Assembly: GCF_963678635.1 (NCBI RefSeq)
Contig: NC_087067.1
Location: forward strand, 12,994,844 to 13,058,843
DNA length: 64,000 nucleotides
Direction: 5' to 3'
From: Symsagittifera roscoffensis
Taxonomy: Eukaryota > Xenacoelomorpha > Acoela > Convolutidae
Shown here piece after piece: positions 18,159-28,790 of the stretch. The translations under genes and the position numbers were made by a program. Each line of letters opens with the position of its first letter. The stretch's first letter is position 1. Under the pieces are notes generated by a model, which was not told the origin of the DNA, made no database searches, and saw only the letters and a list, made by a program, of their open reading frames with translations.

Positions 18159-21100
18159 ATGGTGCGGAAAACAGACCCAATTGACAAATTAACCGCCCCG
18201 AAAACGCTCTCACAATTGAAATCGTTCATGGGGTCAATCCATAGCCTTCACAAATACTTACCGGCGTTAGCAGAAACTTCGGCGCCTCTACGTCCACTTC
18301 TAAGTAAGAAAAACGAATTCCTCTGGACAATTGACTGCCAAACAGCGTTCGAATCGCTTAAGAAACAAGTCGCGAACATTGTCGAACTTAAGCATTTCGA
18401 TGTACATAAGGACATACGTATCGTGTGCGACGCAAGCCATAACGGTTTGGGGGCGGTACTCGAACAACTAGGCGCCGAGGGTTGGCGACCAATATCATTT
18501 GCGTCCCGTTTTCTAAATGCGGCCGAAAAGAAATATTCGACAAATGATCTAGAAATGCTGGCCGTAGTTTGGGGTTCCGAATATTTCAGAAATTATATTT
18601 TCGGGCGGAAATTTACTGTGGTGACAGATCATAAGGCTTTGGTATCTTTATTGAATGGGAACAATAAGAAAAACACGACTATGTTCAGTCGGTTAACTCG
18701 TTGGATCGATAGAATTATTCCCTTTGATTTTGTCATTCAACACATGCCTGGGGCTAAAATTGGCCTGGCGGATTATCTATCAAGGCATCCGGTGGGGGAA
18801 GCAACGAAAGTTAGTCTTTATGATAACACTTTCACAGTTGCAAAATTGCAATCAATCACCAATTCACTCGGATATATTGATACCAATAAAGGGATCATTA
18901 AAGCATCAAAGAAATCAATTGTTTCAGCTAAAGATATACAAGTTGGAAACGATAAAGTTAACATTCCACCGGAAGAGGGCGTCAAAACGCGTGACTGTCG
19001 GCCAACCAATCAAAAGCCAGTAAAACGAATAGCTGAGTGTAATGACCGGGAAAGCGCAAAAGTAGTAAAGTCAATCACCGAATGTAAACTACGTGAGTCT
19101 GATATTAATTTCACAGTAAACAGTAGTCCTCCATTTAACAAATCAAGTTATCGATCTAACAAAATACATATATCTACAATGACATCACTTAATTTGAAGA
19201 AACTAAATAAATTACTGTTGAAACATCCAGAAATAACAAGCGGCAGCAGCAGCGAGGTGGAAATAGTGGACGCACGATTGGAGGCGGAGACACATCACAC
19301 TCGGGACATCCGATGCAACACGGTCATCTCCATTCCTTCGGCATTCGGAGGCGAACTCTTTCCGGCGGCATACCCAGCAGGAGGAAACGTCATTATGTCA
19401 GTAATCCCCCGGGACTGTAAGATCATCCGAAAAAGCAGTGCATTGCCGGAGCTATTCAACCTGAAACTAGTTGAAGCGAATTATAAAGGGGACCCCCAGA
19501 TGCGCGCGATAAAAGAACTGGTGGAGAGTAAGGACCCGGAACTCGAAAAGAAGGTCAGAGCAATGGGTGCCTACCTCGGACAGCACACACATGATTTCCA
19601 CGTGCGGGAAAATTGTCTGTGGATGGACGAACGACTCGTCATCCCCATACCACTCAGAAAGGCTGTGGTAAATCGTATACATGCGTTTCACCATGGGCGC
19701 TCGAATATGTTCGACGCTGCGAGGGATGTCTGGTTTCCCTATCTCCACCGGAGTTTAGTCGCAGCTGCGGATGGGTGCAAGGAATGCACGGATGCAGGTA
19801 AAAGCCTTAAACCATTATGCGCTAAAGGTGACGTTGGGAAAGTCTATGAACCACGGGAGCCGAATGAATGCCTACAGCTAGATTTTTGGGGTCCGATTAG
19901 ATACTTAAATGAATCGAGTAAATATGTCTTGGTAGCGGTTGACCGATTCTCACGTTGGCCCTCTGCAATGATCTGCGGAAATAATAAAAGCGACAAGGTC
20001 CTTAAGTTCATTAAACAATACATATCTCAACATGGTGTCCCTAGGAAAATTTTCATGGATCAAGGAACAAGTTTCACATCGAATGCAGTTAAATCATTTT
20101 GCAATTCCGAAGGAATAGAAATAATTTATTCGCCCGTAAATGATCATCGAGCAACCGGGTGTGTTGAACGTACCATTGGTAGCCTGAAAAACTTCGTCTT
20201 AACTTACGCTAAAGAAAAAGATAGTGGAAACTTAGAATCAATGATAGAACGAGCCTTGAGTGCTCTAAGATTTGCTCCGAATGCTACTCTCAAATTATCG
20301 CCGTTTGAAGCTCATCACGGCAGGGAAGCAAATACGGTACTTCGAAATCTTACGAAAAAGCCAGCTCTGCAAAACCTAAATTGGGCCAGAGTGTTGAAAC
20401 AAAAATCTGCCTATTTAGATTCTACTGACCCCAGAACTCAGAAAAACCTCCAACCCATGGCAACGGATTGGGAAGAACGATCCGACGTGGATTTCGATGT
20501 CGATCATATGAATCACCCTAGGCGACTGACACAGAATCAACTGGTTTCGGCGGCGGATGGAACACCAATGGCTGACGGGGACGGGAAACAGGCTTCTGGG
20601 AAAAAGTCTAAGCAGCCAAGTAAACGGACCGAGCTGTTGTTCCAACGACTTAAGGATAGCAATAAAAGGTATAGACCCATAAACCAAAAAGTAATTAGCG
20701 AATCTAAGCACACTCTAACTCTAGCAAATGGCTCTGTACTTAGGAAAAGTGGGGTTGCCGAGAAAGTCATCAAGACCAACGCGCCAAATATTGCGAGCAA
20801 GCAAACACTATCACCCCCAGCCATAAGTGCAAGGAGTCGGGCGGAATTGAAACGAGCAGCAAACGAACAGGCGGCGGGGACAAGCACACAGAGTAAAGCA
20901 AGCGCACAGAGTAAGGCTGATAACAGAACGCGAGAATTTTCACCAGCGGAGGAGGCAGATTCGGATTCGGAGTACGAGCCGATAACAATTTCTAAATACG
21001 CAGGGAACTCAACAACAGCACCACGGCGAAATGTGGAAGGAAATGAACCAAAGGTGCCTAAAGATGTAGAAGACGGAATTAGAACACCAAACTTATCCGA

Positions 21101-21410
21101 AGGAAGCGGAGCTGAAAAATCCAAGGGGGTGGACACGGAGGTCCAAACTATGAGCACCGAACAAGGGGGAAGTGCCCCAAATTTGCGTAACGAAGGACAA
21201 GGGGAGAAACAACCTAAAAAGAAAGGGGAACGAGTACGACGCTTACGTCTCGTATCATACTCTAGTCAAGAATCAGAAGATGGGACAGGATCAAGGAAAA
21301 GTACCAGGAAACGGACGGCGGTATCCAAATTCGGCGGGGTTATGATAGACAGTATATTGAAAGCGAGAACAACCAAAGGAGAGGAAGACAGAGAGCGGGA
21401 CACTAATTAA
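18159..21410 (+). CDS. RT thumb, RNase H and integrase of gag-pol, element 2 (third frame)
   Basis: 1083 codons. It opens in the RT thumb (LSQLKSFMGSIHSL), with the true frame extending a little upstream. RNase H follows: Asp91 in CDASHNGLGAVL, Glu in YSTNDLEMLAVVWG, Asp in VVTDHKALVSLL. Integrase has an HHCC finger (His508, His511/512, Cys540, Cys543) and catalytic Asp575 (QLDFWGPI), Asp634 (FMDQGTSF) and Glu670 (GCVERTI), with 35 residues between the last two. The C-terminal ~300 residues form a long polar tail with ESKHTLTLANGSVLRKSG and a basic end. Integrase inserts the cDNA into host chromatin; RNase H removes the RNA template. Apart from the upstream shifts nothing essential looks lost. 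Confidence 0.95.
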   Translation: MVRKTDPIDKLTAPKTLSQLKSFMGSIHSLHKYLPALAETSAPLRPLLSKKNEFLWTIDCQTAFESLKKQVANIVELKHFDVHKDIRIVCDASHNGLGAVLEQLGAEGWRPISFASRFLNAAEKKYSTNDLEMLAVVWGSEYFRNYIFGRKFTVVTDHKALVSLLNGNNKKNTTMFSRLTRWIDRIIPFDFVIQHMPGAKIGLADYLSRHPVGEATKVSLYDNTFTVAKLQSITNSLGYIDTNKGIIKASKKSIVSAKDIQVGNDKVNIPPEEGVKTRDCRPTNQKPVKRIAECNDRESAKVVKSITECKLRESDINFTVNSSPPFNKSSYRSNKIHISTMTSLNLKKLNKLLLKHPEITSGSSSEVEIVDARLEAETHHTRDIRCNTVISIPSAFGGELFPAAYPAGGNVIMSVIPRDCKIIRKSSALPELFNLKLVEANYKGDPQMRAIKELVESKDPELEKKVRAMGAYLGQHTHDFHVRENCLWMDERLVIPIPLRKAVVNRIHAFHHGRSNMFDAARDVWFPYLHRSLVAAADGCKECTDAGKSLKPLCAKGDVGKVYEPREPNECLQLDFWGPIRYLNESSKYVLVAVDRFSRWPSAMICGNNKSDKVLKFIKQYISQHGVPRKIFMDQGTSFTSNAVKSFCNSEGIEIIYSPVNDHRATGCVERTIGSLKNFVLTYAKEKDSGNLESMIERALSALRFAPNATLKLSPFEAHHGREANTVLRNLTKKPALQNLNWARVLKQKSAYLDSTDPRTQKNLQPMATDWEERSDVDFDVDHMNHPRRLTQNQLVSAADGTPMADGDGKQASGKKSKQPSKRTELLFQRLKDSNKRYRPINQKVISESKHTLTLANGSVLRKSGVAEKVIKTNAPNIASKQTLSPPAISARSRAELKRAANEQAAGTSTQSKASAQSKADNRTREFSPAEEADSDSEYEPITISKYAGNSTTAPRRNVEGNEPKVPKDVEDGIRTPNLSEGSGAEKSKGVDTEVQTMSTEQGGSAPNLRNEGQGEKQPKKKGERVRRLRLVSYSSQESEDGTGSRKSTRKRTAVSKFGGVMIDSILKARTTKGEEDRERDTN

Positions 21411-21569
21411 GCAGGAAGGCACACTTGAAAGAGGGAGTGAAAAAGGAAACTAAAGAAAACTTGTTAAACTAAAACTTATGCCCAGGGAGAGGGTGGACTA
21501 CTGCTGGTCCAAAACTCAAACATTTTCCGTTGGATAATTTTTAAAACATTTGTTTGAAAAATGATTGTT

Positions 21570-21576
21570 GAGGGAA
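21570..21576 (+). promoter_or_regulatory. polypurine tract of element 2
   Basis: GAGGGAA directly abuts the TG of the 3' LTR, the expected place for plus-strand priming. A second purine-rich stretch (GGGAGAGGG) lies at about 21484-21493. Confidence 0.6.
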
Positions 21577-21786
21577 TGTCATATATAGTGTTCCTAGTAT
21601 CTAACCATATATTACGTGTTGGCGCCATTGGTTTAGCTATGTGTTTGGTGCGGCTATCAATTAATTAATACCTGCCAACCTTAAGTTTAGTCTGCGATGT
21701 TTTGAGTCATTGTTGTTAACCATTTAAGAATAAACGAGTCAGTCTTAATTCAGTGAAATAAAGATATTGAATCTGCATTTTTCACA
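21577..21786 (+). repeat. 3' LTR of element 2
   Basis: 210 bp, 99% identical to 15621-15830, with an AATAAA at 21729-21734. Confidence 0.96.
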
Positions 21787-21790
21787 CTCT
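21787..21790. repeat. target-site duplication CTCT, right copy
   Basis: CTCT directly after the 3' LTR, matching 15617-15620. Confidence 0.75.
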
Positions 21791-21947
21791 TTTGAAAAAA
21801 ATCGGTATATATTGGCGCCATAGGTGTATTTGGAAAATTGTAGGAAGGTCTTAAAAGAGTACCAAAGAGGGGATTCTTAGGGTAGTCATAGGGGGTCGAA
21901 TCCCTGAAAAAACCGTCTCTTCCCCTCGCCCCACCCTCTAAATCCGC

Positions 21948-22608
21948 TACTAAAAGTATAATTTTAAATCAATGTCAGTACTTTTTATTTGAATTGTTGT
22001 ACGTATACTTTTTTATGATAGTTACTTGATTCTATTTCACCCAAGTCAATAGAAAAAATTGAATTGAGCAATATGTTGAGATACTAATTCGAACATTTTC
22101 ATGCTTGCAAAAAAATGAAAATCAAAGGTCAAAGAACAACCATCAGAACAACAAAACAACAACAAAAAATAATTATGAAAAATTAAAAAACTCTTGTTCT
22201 TTTCTATATTTTTCTTCATTATTTGATTCAAAAATGTGGTTTGGTGTGAACATTTTTTGCAACTTGCACGTCAACCATCATATTCTTTCTTCAATCAGAG
22301 TTTGTACGCCTTTTATAAACTTGACATCGTTGATTCAAACGCACTATTTACCATATATTGATTGACCGGTTCCAATTGTATGCTACGCTCACAAACTGAT
22401 AATTGCATACCAACGTTAGCTGCAGTTAAAACAACCGTTGTTAGCTCCCGCCTACAATTTAAAGAAAGATTAGGCGGGCTAAACAAATTGTCAAATGCCA
22501 TTTTCTGTTTAAGTTTTCAGAAACGCTTACTATACTTCAGAAATTCTGAAATTCTATTATTCTACACAACTTTGATTTCAACAATCTGAATTGATATTAG
22601 GGTTCAAA
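21948..22608. other. upstream region of the GST gene
   Basis: AT-rich, no exon supported. Possible promoter features are a TTTTATAAAC stretch at about 22313 and an 8-bp inverted repeat CCCGCCTA/TAGGCGGG (22447-22454 and 22471-22478). Neither can be assigned with confidence. Confidence 0.35.
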
Positions 22609-23268
22609 ATGACGCTGAAGTTCGGCTACTGGAACCTTCGAGGTATGGGCGAACCCATTAGACTTCTTATGGAGTACCTCGAAATTCCCTACGAGTGGAA
22701 AGAATACACGCCGGCCACAGCAAATGAATGGTTCGAACAAGACAAAATCAATTTAGGCATCGATTTCCCAAACCTGCCTTATGTCATTGATGGAGATTTC
22801 AAGACTTCCCAGACTCAGACGATCTTGAAGTATCTCGGCAGGAAGTACGGAATGTTCGGAGGACAAACAAACGAAGAAATCGCGAAGCAAGAAGCTCTGA
22901 TGGACAATGTTTTTGACTTTCGCACCCGATTTGCGATGATATGCTACGGAATTGGAGATTTCGAGGCGAAGAAAAAGGAATTCTTGGACGCTCTTCCAAC
23001 TAGACTTCAGTACTACGAAGACTGGTTGGCTTCGCGAAAATGGCTGATCGGCGATAAACTTTTCGTCGGAGACTTTCTCTTCTGGTCAGGTCTGGACGCT
23101 ATTGCATGCCTGGAACCGAGTTATCTAGACAAATTTCCAAATGTGACAAAGTATAAGAAGGAAATTGAAGTTATACCACAAATTGAGAAGTTCCTGAAAA
23201 GTGATAAGTTTGCCAAGTTTCCGGTCAATGGACCTAGCGCTCAATGGGGAGGTGGAGCGAGCGGATGA
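22609..23268 (+). CDS. glutathione S-transferase, mu class
   Basis: 219 residues, the normal length for the class, uninterrupted from ATG to TGA. Glutathione S-transferases conjugate glutathione to electrophiles in the cytosol. The thioredoxin-like N-domain shows Tyr7-Trp8 (FGYWNLRGMGEPIRLLMEY), Tyr7 being the expected catalytic residue, then DFPNLPYVIDG (cis-Pro57) and SQTQTILKYLGRK, the glutathione-binding loop. The helical C-domain ends KFPVNGPSAQWGG, similar to the mu-class tail. The start at 22609 is preferred because MTLKFGYW aligns with family N-termini. No intron is present, which is unusual for an animal mu GST, so a retrocopy or a lineage that has lost introns is possible. A gap of Ns begins 100 bp downstream. 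Confidence 0.95.
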   Translation: MTLKFGYWNLRGMGEPIRLLMEYLEIPYEWKEYTPATANEWFEQDKINLGIDFPNLPYVIDGDFKTSQTQTILKYLGRKYGMFGGQTNEEIAKQEALMDNVFDFRTRFAMICYGIGDFEAKKKEFLDALPTRLQYYEDWLASRKWLIGDKLFVGDFLFWSGLDAIACLEPSYLDKFPNVTKYKKEIEVIPQIEKFLKSDKFAKFPVNGPSAQWGGGASG

Positions 23269-23368
23269 TAATACTAACAATAATACTAATTAACTTCGCT
23301 TCTAGCTTGATTTGACTTTACTATGCTTCAAATCGAATACATTTAAATAGTAGCGTAAATATTTGTCT

Positions 23369-23568
23369 NNNNNNNNNNNNNNNNNNNNNNNNNNNNNNNN
23401 NNNNNNNNNNNNNNNNNNNNNNNNNNNNNNNNNNNNNNNNNNNNNNNNNNNNNNNNNNNNNNNNNNNNNNNNNNNNNNNNNNNNNNNNNNNNNNNNNNNN
23501 NNNNNNNNNNNNNNNNNNNNNNNNNNNNNNNNNNNNNNNNNNNNNNNNNNNNNNNNNNNNNNNNNNNN
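23369..23568. other. assembly gap (200 N)
   Basis: Exactly 200 undetermined bases, a conventional placeholder of unknown true size. Sequence composition changes across it: more GC-rich and homopolymer-poor to the right. Confidence 1.
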
Positions 23569-25614
23569 CCACTTTCCGGCGTTAATCTTGGGATTTTCAA
23601 TGCAATTTTGGGGTCAAAACGCACAAAGGTCAACTTAAGGTCACCCAGGGGTCACCCGGTTTAGACTTCCTTATTTGGGTTCAGAATCTCATGGGGGTCG
23701 TAAAAACCAAGCTTCATCCATATCCCATTTATACTTCACAAATTATCCAATTTCTAAAGTCCATTATCACTTTCTCCGGAAAAAGGCTATAAACACCGGA
23801 AGGAATGACCGGAGGGATTTCACTCACAAGCTAATTTTTCTTTTGGAGGTTTGTATGTTATGTCGACTACCGGAATAAAATCATTATGTCAGCCTTAATT
23901 ATTTTGCGTAAATTGCCTATTTCCAGTCTAAACAGGTGTTTTTCAAGTGCCAACAGCTTCTGATCCACTCGTTGAAAAAGGCACAAAATATAACACAAGA
24001 TTTATCTTGCCACTACCAATTATTCCTCCAAGTTTCAGCGATCCTTGGAGGCCGAGAAACGACTTCCGGAGGTTAGGGGTGGTTTGATTACTTAGGGCAT
24101 AGCGGAAGTGGGGTCCTAGGGTTTTGAAGTTCCAAAATGGAGCTTCCCTCAACTAGGCATACAACGTACAAAAAATTGAGCCTAATACCGCCGCTAGTTT
24201 CTGAGTTTTGATAGGGCCATTTACACTTCCGTGGTCTGTTTTCTTTTGCCCCTCAACGGTCTGAGGGGTTCCATTTTTCGTATGCCCGCGTCAAATCATC
24301 TCTAGTATCGCTCCTCTGAGTTTCAGAATACTAGCTTCCTTAGTTCCGATTGGGGGTGGGGGGTTCGCCGATTTTGTCGAAAAAATTTACTGGCATAGAA
24401 GGAACGACATCTTCCAAATTTGAACTATTTTGAGCTCAAATCTCTGTTTGCTGTACTACTTAACTTAATTATTAACCGATCTTTGCTCAGGTTAAAATAG
24501 CATCTGATACAGTAGAATCACCATTTCTACAAGAATGAATATTACAAAAAATCAGCTCAATTGATATACAAATTTCCGCACAGCTCAATTCTAGCATAAT
24601 TGCGAAGTGATATTTTTTGCTACAAAATTCTAATTTTTTAAGAGAAGGCCTCCTGTGCAAAATCAAGATACGAGAAGATCATATTTGACTAGAAATTCAA
24701 TGCCGTCATCGCAGTTGTTTCTTTTTTTTTCAGGTGAAAATACTAAAAACTTGGCTGAAAAGACTACAAATTTAGCTTAAAATACTATAGATTTTTTTTT
24801 AGCCACACATTTTATCAGTCCCAAAAAGTTTATTTGGGGGGAAAATATAAGTGGTGTTCTTATGATACATTTCATTTCCAGATAACCAAATTTTATGGAA
24901 TAATTTTACTCAAAAACCTAGCTCCACTTTTCTGGTCGATTGTCGTTGTTATTTCCCTCCTGTTATTGTCAGTTTGAAAAAAAAGCAACTAACTTAGAAA
25001 AATTGATGAAACAATGCGGGGCAAAACGGATTCAAACTAACGAGACAGCCCAAGATCACTTTTTGATTATTTTTAATTACTGTCACAAAATTTTTGTCTG
25101 ATTTTTTAATGCCAGCTACAGGGCTTTTCATAGCCCATGAGGAGTATTTGTTGGATTTATTCAGCCAAGGGGGTTCAGCCAGACTTTCATTAATTCAGAA
25201 GGGCTACAGACTATCTGGTCTCCGCCCTATGTGTTAACCTAGTGAATAGATATCCCAATGTATTGAGCTGAATGATCGGTCAATGCGTTTCACTGTTTCA
25301 GATGGTAAGTTGGTAAGGTTCAAAATAAAATGAAAAATGTTTTGGAGTCCAGTTTTGCCTATACAGCATTGCTGAAGACTCTAAAGAGAAGTGTTCAAAA
25401 TCCTATGTATCAAGATAGAGAAGGCTTTTCCAATTTCTTCGGATAGGTTTCAGAGTTTTTGATGGTAAGTTACAGATGCAAAAGTTTTTGCGCAGTATTC
25501 TGAAGTTCTGGAAAAAATTTTTCACAAATTTCAAGTTTTTAGCATTTTTTCGTTTGTTATTTAATTGTGAAAACACAATTTTATATTAGGTCAACAGGGT
25601 AGAATCAAACCCAA
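23569..25614. other. non-coding stretch after the gap
   Basis: From 23569 to about 24380 the base composition is more balanced than elsewhere, but all frames are broken and no splice-bounded exon was convincing; it could be an old repeat. From 24400 to 25614 it is AT-rich with no recognised feature. Confidence 0.4.
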
Positions 25615-27205
25615 ATTGATTATAACATCGTTTTATTTTAAGGCAATGACACGAAAATTTGACTAAAATATGTTTTTTTTTGTCATTTTTCCTTTAAAAA
25701 AAGAAATACGATAAAATTTGATCAAATTTAAGCCAAGATGAGTGTTATGTAGTGCTTTGAACACGAAAACGAAGCTCAGGTTAGCCAAAACATTGCTGAA
25801 AATCTGAAGAATCGAAATAACAACCATAGGTTGTGAAGAAGTGATTTAAAAAAAATAAATATTGCGCTCACCATCTATCCAGAACTTGTCATTTTAAACG
25901 TTTTATATGAACGCTTAACTTGTTTTGTCTCCGGTTAAAAATGAATTTAGTTGACAAAGTCAGTTCAAATAATAAAAAACTGTAAATTTTATTGAAATTT
26001 TTTCAGCAAAATCAGGGTTAAATTTTGCCTCGGTTTTTCGACAATGATCACTTTATACAAAAACTACAGTTTCTGAGAAGATGTTTAGTTTATTTATACT
26101 AACAGTAAGTTCACTGAGGCAAAATGAAATTTGTAATTCTAAAAGTTATGCATCCACGTTGAGCAGTTGATTCCAAAAAGAAAGAAAATCAGAATGTTTT
26201 CTATCCCATTTGGTGTAGCTGAAATAAAAACAACCAGAATGGAATTCTCTTTATCAAGGAATTTCAGAAAGGCTGGATATCAACCCTTTAGAATTGAGCG
26301 CCCTTTATTATTGAGCTTCCATCATTTGTGATGTCAACCAATCGGTTCCGAGCTTTAGCTAAAAACGAACTTTATCAATCTTGAATTCAATCAAATAAAA
26401 TCGAGGTTCATTTATGGTTTGAAATGTTATTCCTTATGGTGTCAACCAATCATAACTGACAATACATCTTTAGGAAGTTTTCATTTAGTTTGAATTTAAC
26501 AAATCTGAAAAAAAAATGCAGTTTTAATTTTTCAGTGCTCTCCAGGAATACAGAAAGCCTATCTAAAAAGAAATTCAAAATCGATCAATCATTTCGACCT
26601 TCCTGGTCTTCAATTATGGTCTTCAAATCTTCCTGGTCTTCATTTTTTGATAGGATTTTCTTTTGGTTTGTTATTAGAAGATTGAACATTCAATCAGATT
26701 CCATTTGCCTAAATAAAATTGATCATAAGTTTGACAAAGCTCTTCTTTCAACACGTCTCCTCTCAATCTCTTGAACAAAATTTCTGAAAAAATGGTGTTC
26801 CTGTACAACAAAAACTAATCTGATCTCCATCAACGTTACTACTCTACCACTCTTGCACTAATTTTGTTAAAGTTTAGTTTGAAAATCTGATACGTACTCA
26901 ATTTAGTCATTGGGAAATTTTTTGACAAAAAAAGTTTCTCACTAAAATACAATTTTTAAAACAATCGTAATCATACAATAATTGTTGAAGAAAACTTTTA
27001 TTCTTTTGAAAAATGTTTCAAGGAATTGTATCTTTTTTCAGCCATATCGTATTATGAGTTACAAGAAACTGAAATGTTTTTTTTTCTATTATTCAGCAAC
27101 TGGCTTGTTTTAAAGGATTTCATGTAATCAATAAAAAATCTCAAGTTATGGAAAAAAGAATGAAAACGACCAATAAAATACCAAAATTCGAAGAAAATTG
27201 AGAAA
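25615..27205. repeat. 1.59-kb tandem repeat, copy 1
   Basis: First of three head-to-tail copies. Landmarks repeat at 1587-1591 bp intervals, for example GAAATAAAAACAACCAGAAT at 26221, 27808 and 29399. Each copy has a 94-codon open stretch on the plus strand (26490-26774 here), but it opens with TTG and has no conserved ATG. A minus-strand ATG frame (MVVISILQIFSNVLANLS) near 25835 recurs in all copies. No known gene. Confidence 0.9.
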
Positions 27206-28790
27206 ATTGATTATGACATTGTTTCATTTTAAGGCAATGACACGAAAGTTTGACTAACATATGGTTTTTTTGTCATTTTTCCTTTAAAAAAAGAAATACG
27301 ATAAGATTTGATCAAATTTAAGCCAAGATGAGTGTTATGTAAGGCTTTGAACAACAAAACCAAGCTCAGGTTAGCCAAAACATTGCTGAAAATCTGAAGA
27401 ATCGAAATAACAACCATAGGTTGTGAAGAAGTGATTTAAAAAAAATTCATTTTGCGCTCACCATCTGTCCAGAAATTGTCATTTTAAATGTTTTATATGA
27501 ACGCTTAACTTGTTTTGTCTCCGGTTAAAAATGAATTTAGTTGACAAAGTCAGTTCAAATAATAAAAAACTGTAAATTTTATTGAAATTTTTTCAGCAAA
27601 ATCAGGGTTAAATTTTGCCTCGGTTTTTCGACAATGATCACTTTATACAAAAACTACAGTTTCTGAGAAGATGTTTAGATTATTTATACTAACAGTAAAT
27701 TCACTGATCCAAAATGAAATTTGTAATACTAAAAGTTATACATCCACGTTGAGCAGTTGATTTCAAAAAGAAAGAAAATCAGAATCTTTTTCCCATTTGG
27801 TGTAGCTGAAATAAAAACAACCAGAATGGAATTCTCTTTATCAAGTAATTTCAGAAAGGCTGGATATCAACCCTTTAGAATTGAGCGCCCTTTATTATTG
27901 AGCTTCCAACATTTGTGATATCAACCAACCGGTTCCGAGCTTTAGCTAAAACGAACTTTATCAATCTTAAATTGAATCAAATAAAATCGAGCGCTTCATT
28001 TATGTTTTGAAATGTTATTCCTTATGGTGTCAACTAATCAGAACTGACAATACATCTTTAGGAAGTTTTTATTTTGTTTGAATATAACAAATCTGAAAAA
28101 AAATTGCAGTTTTAATTTTTCAGTGCTCTCCAGAAATACAGAAAGCCTATCTAAAAAGAAATTCAAAATCGATCAATCATTTCGACCTTCCTGGTCTTCA
28201 ATTATCGTCTTCAAATCTTCCTGGTCTTCATTTTTTGATAGGATTTTCTTTTGGTTTGTTATTAGAAGATTGAACATTCAATCAGATTGCACTCGCCTAA
28301 ATAAAAATGCTCATAAATCTGACAAAGCTCTTCTTTCAACACGTCTCCTCTCAATCTCTTGAACAAAGTTTCTGAAATAATGGTGTTCCTGTACAACAAA
28401 AACTAATCCGATCGCCATCAACGTTACTACTCTACCACTCTTGCCCTTATTTTGTTAAAGTTTAGTTTGAAAATCTGATACGTACTCAATTTAGTCATTG
28501 GGAAATTTTTTGACAAAAAAGGTATCTCACTAAAATAAAATTTTTAAAACAATCGTAATCATAAAATAATTGTTGAAGAAAACTTTTATTCTTTTGAAAA
28601 ATGTTTCAAGGAATTGTATCTTTTTTCAGCCATATCATATTATGAGTTACAAGAAACTGAAATGTTTTTTCTATTATTCAGCAACTTGCTTTTTTTAAAG
28701 AATTTCATGTAATCAATAAAAAATCTCAAGTTACGGAAAAAAGAATGAAAACGACCAATAAAATACCAAAATTTGAAGAAAATTGAGAAA
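27206..28790. repeat. 1.59-kb tandem repeat, copy 2
   Basis: Middle copy, with small indels relative to its neighbours. The minus-strand frame beginning MVVISILQIFSNVLANLS is at 27229-27417, and the plus-strand open stretch at 28078-28362 has lost the internal Met seen in copies 1 and 3. Confidence 0.9.

Larger units (their letters stand above)
15621..21786 (+). mobile_element. young, near-intact Ty3/gypsy LTR retrotransposon (element 2)
   Basis: A 6.17-kb element with 210-bp LTRs that differ at only two positions, a primer site directly after the 5' LTR, one long gag-PR-RT-RH-IN coding region and a short purine tract before the 3' LTR. The flanking CTCT duplication is present. Only two interruptions separate the pol frames, both beside T-runs (17769-17778 and about 18103-18107). 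The low LTR divergence implies recent insertion. Gene order and D,D35E integrase place it in Metaviridae, and it resembles element 1 throughout. The serine-type primer site is reminiscent of the mag lineage. No envelope gene. Confidence 0.96.
15402..21947. mobile_element. G-rich non-autonomous element, copy B, split by LTR element 2
   Basis: The left part starts GGCGGATCTAGGATTTTCTAC followed by a G-run (15402-15620); the right part (21787-21947) contains ATTGGCGCCA and GGGTCGAATCCCTGA and ends AAATCCGCTACT. These are the ends and inner motifs of copy A at 11640-11883. Without the 6.2-kb LTR element and one CTCT it is about 376 bp. The uninterrupted copy A serves as a related empty-site reference. 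Confidence 0.75.

Noticed and set aside
23675-24152. Short open frames after the assembly gap (67-69 codons)
   Set aside because: No splice signals, codon bias or repeat conservation supports them.
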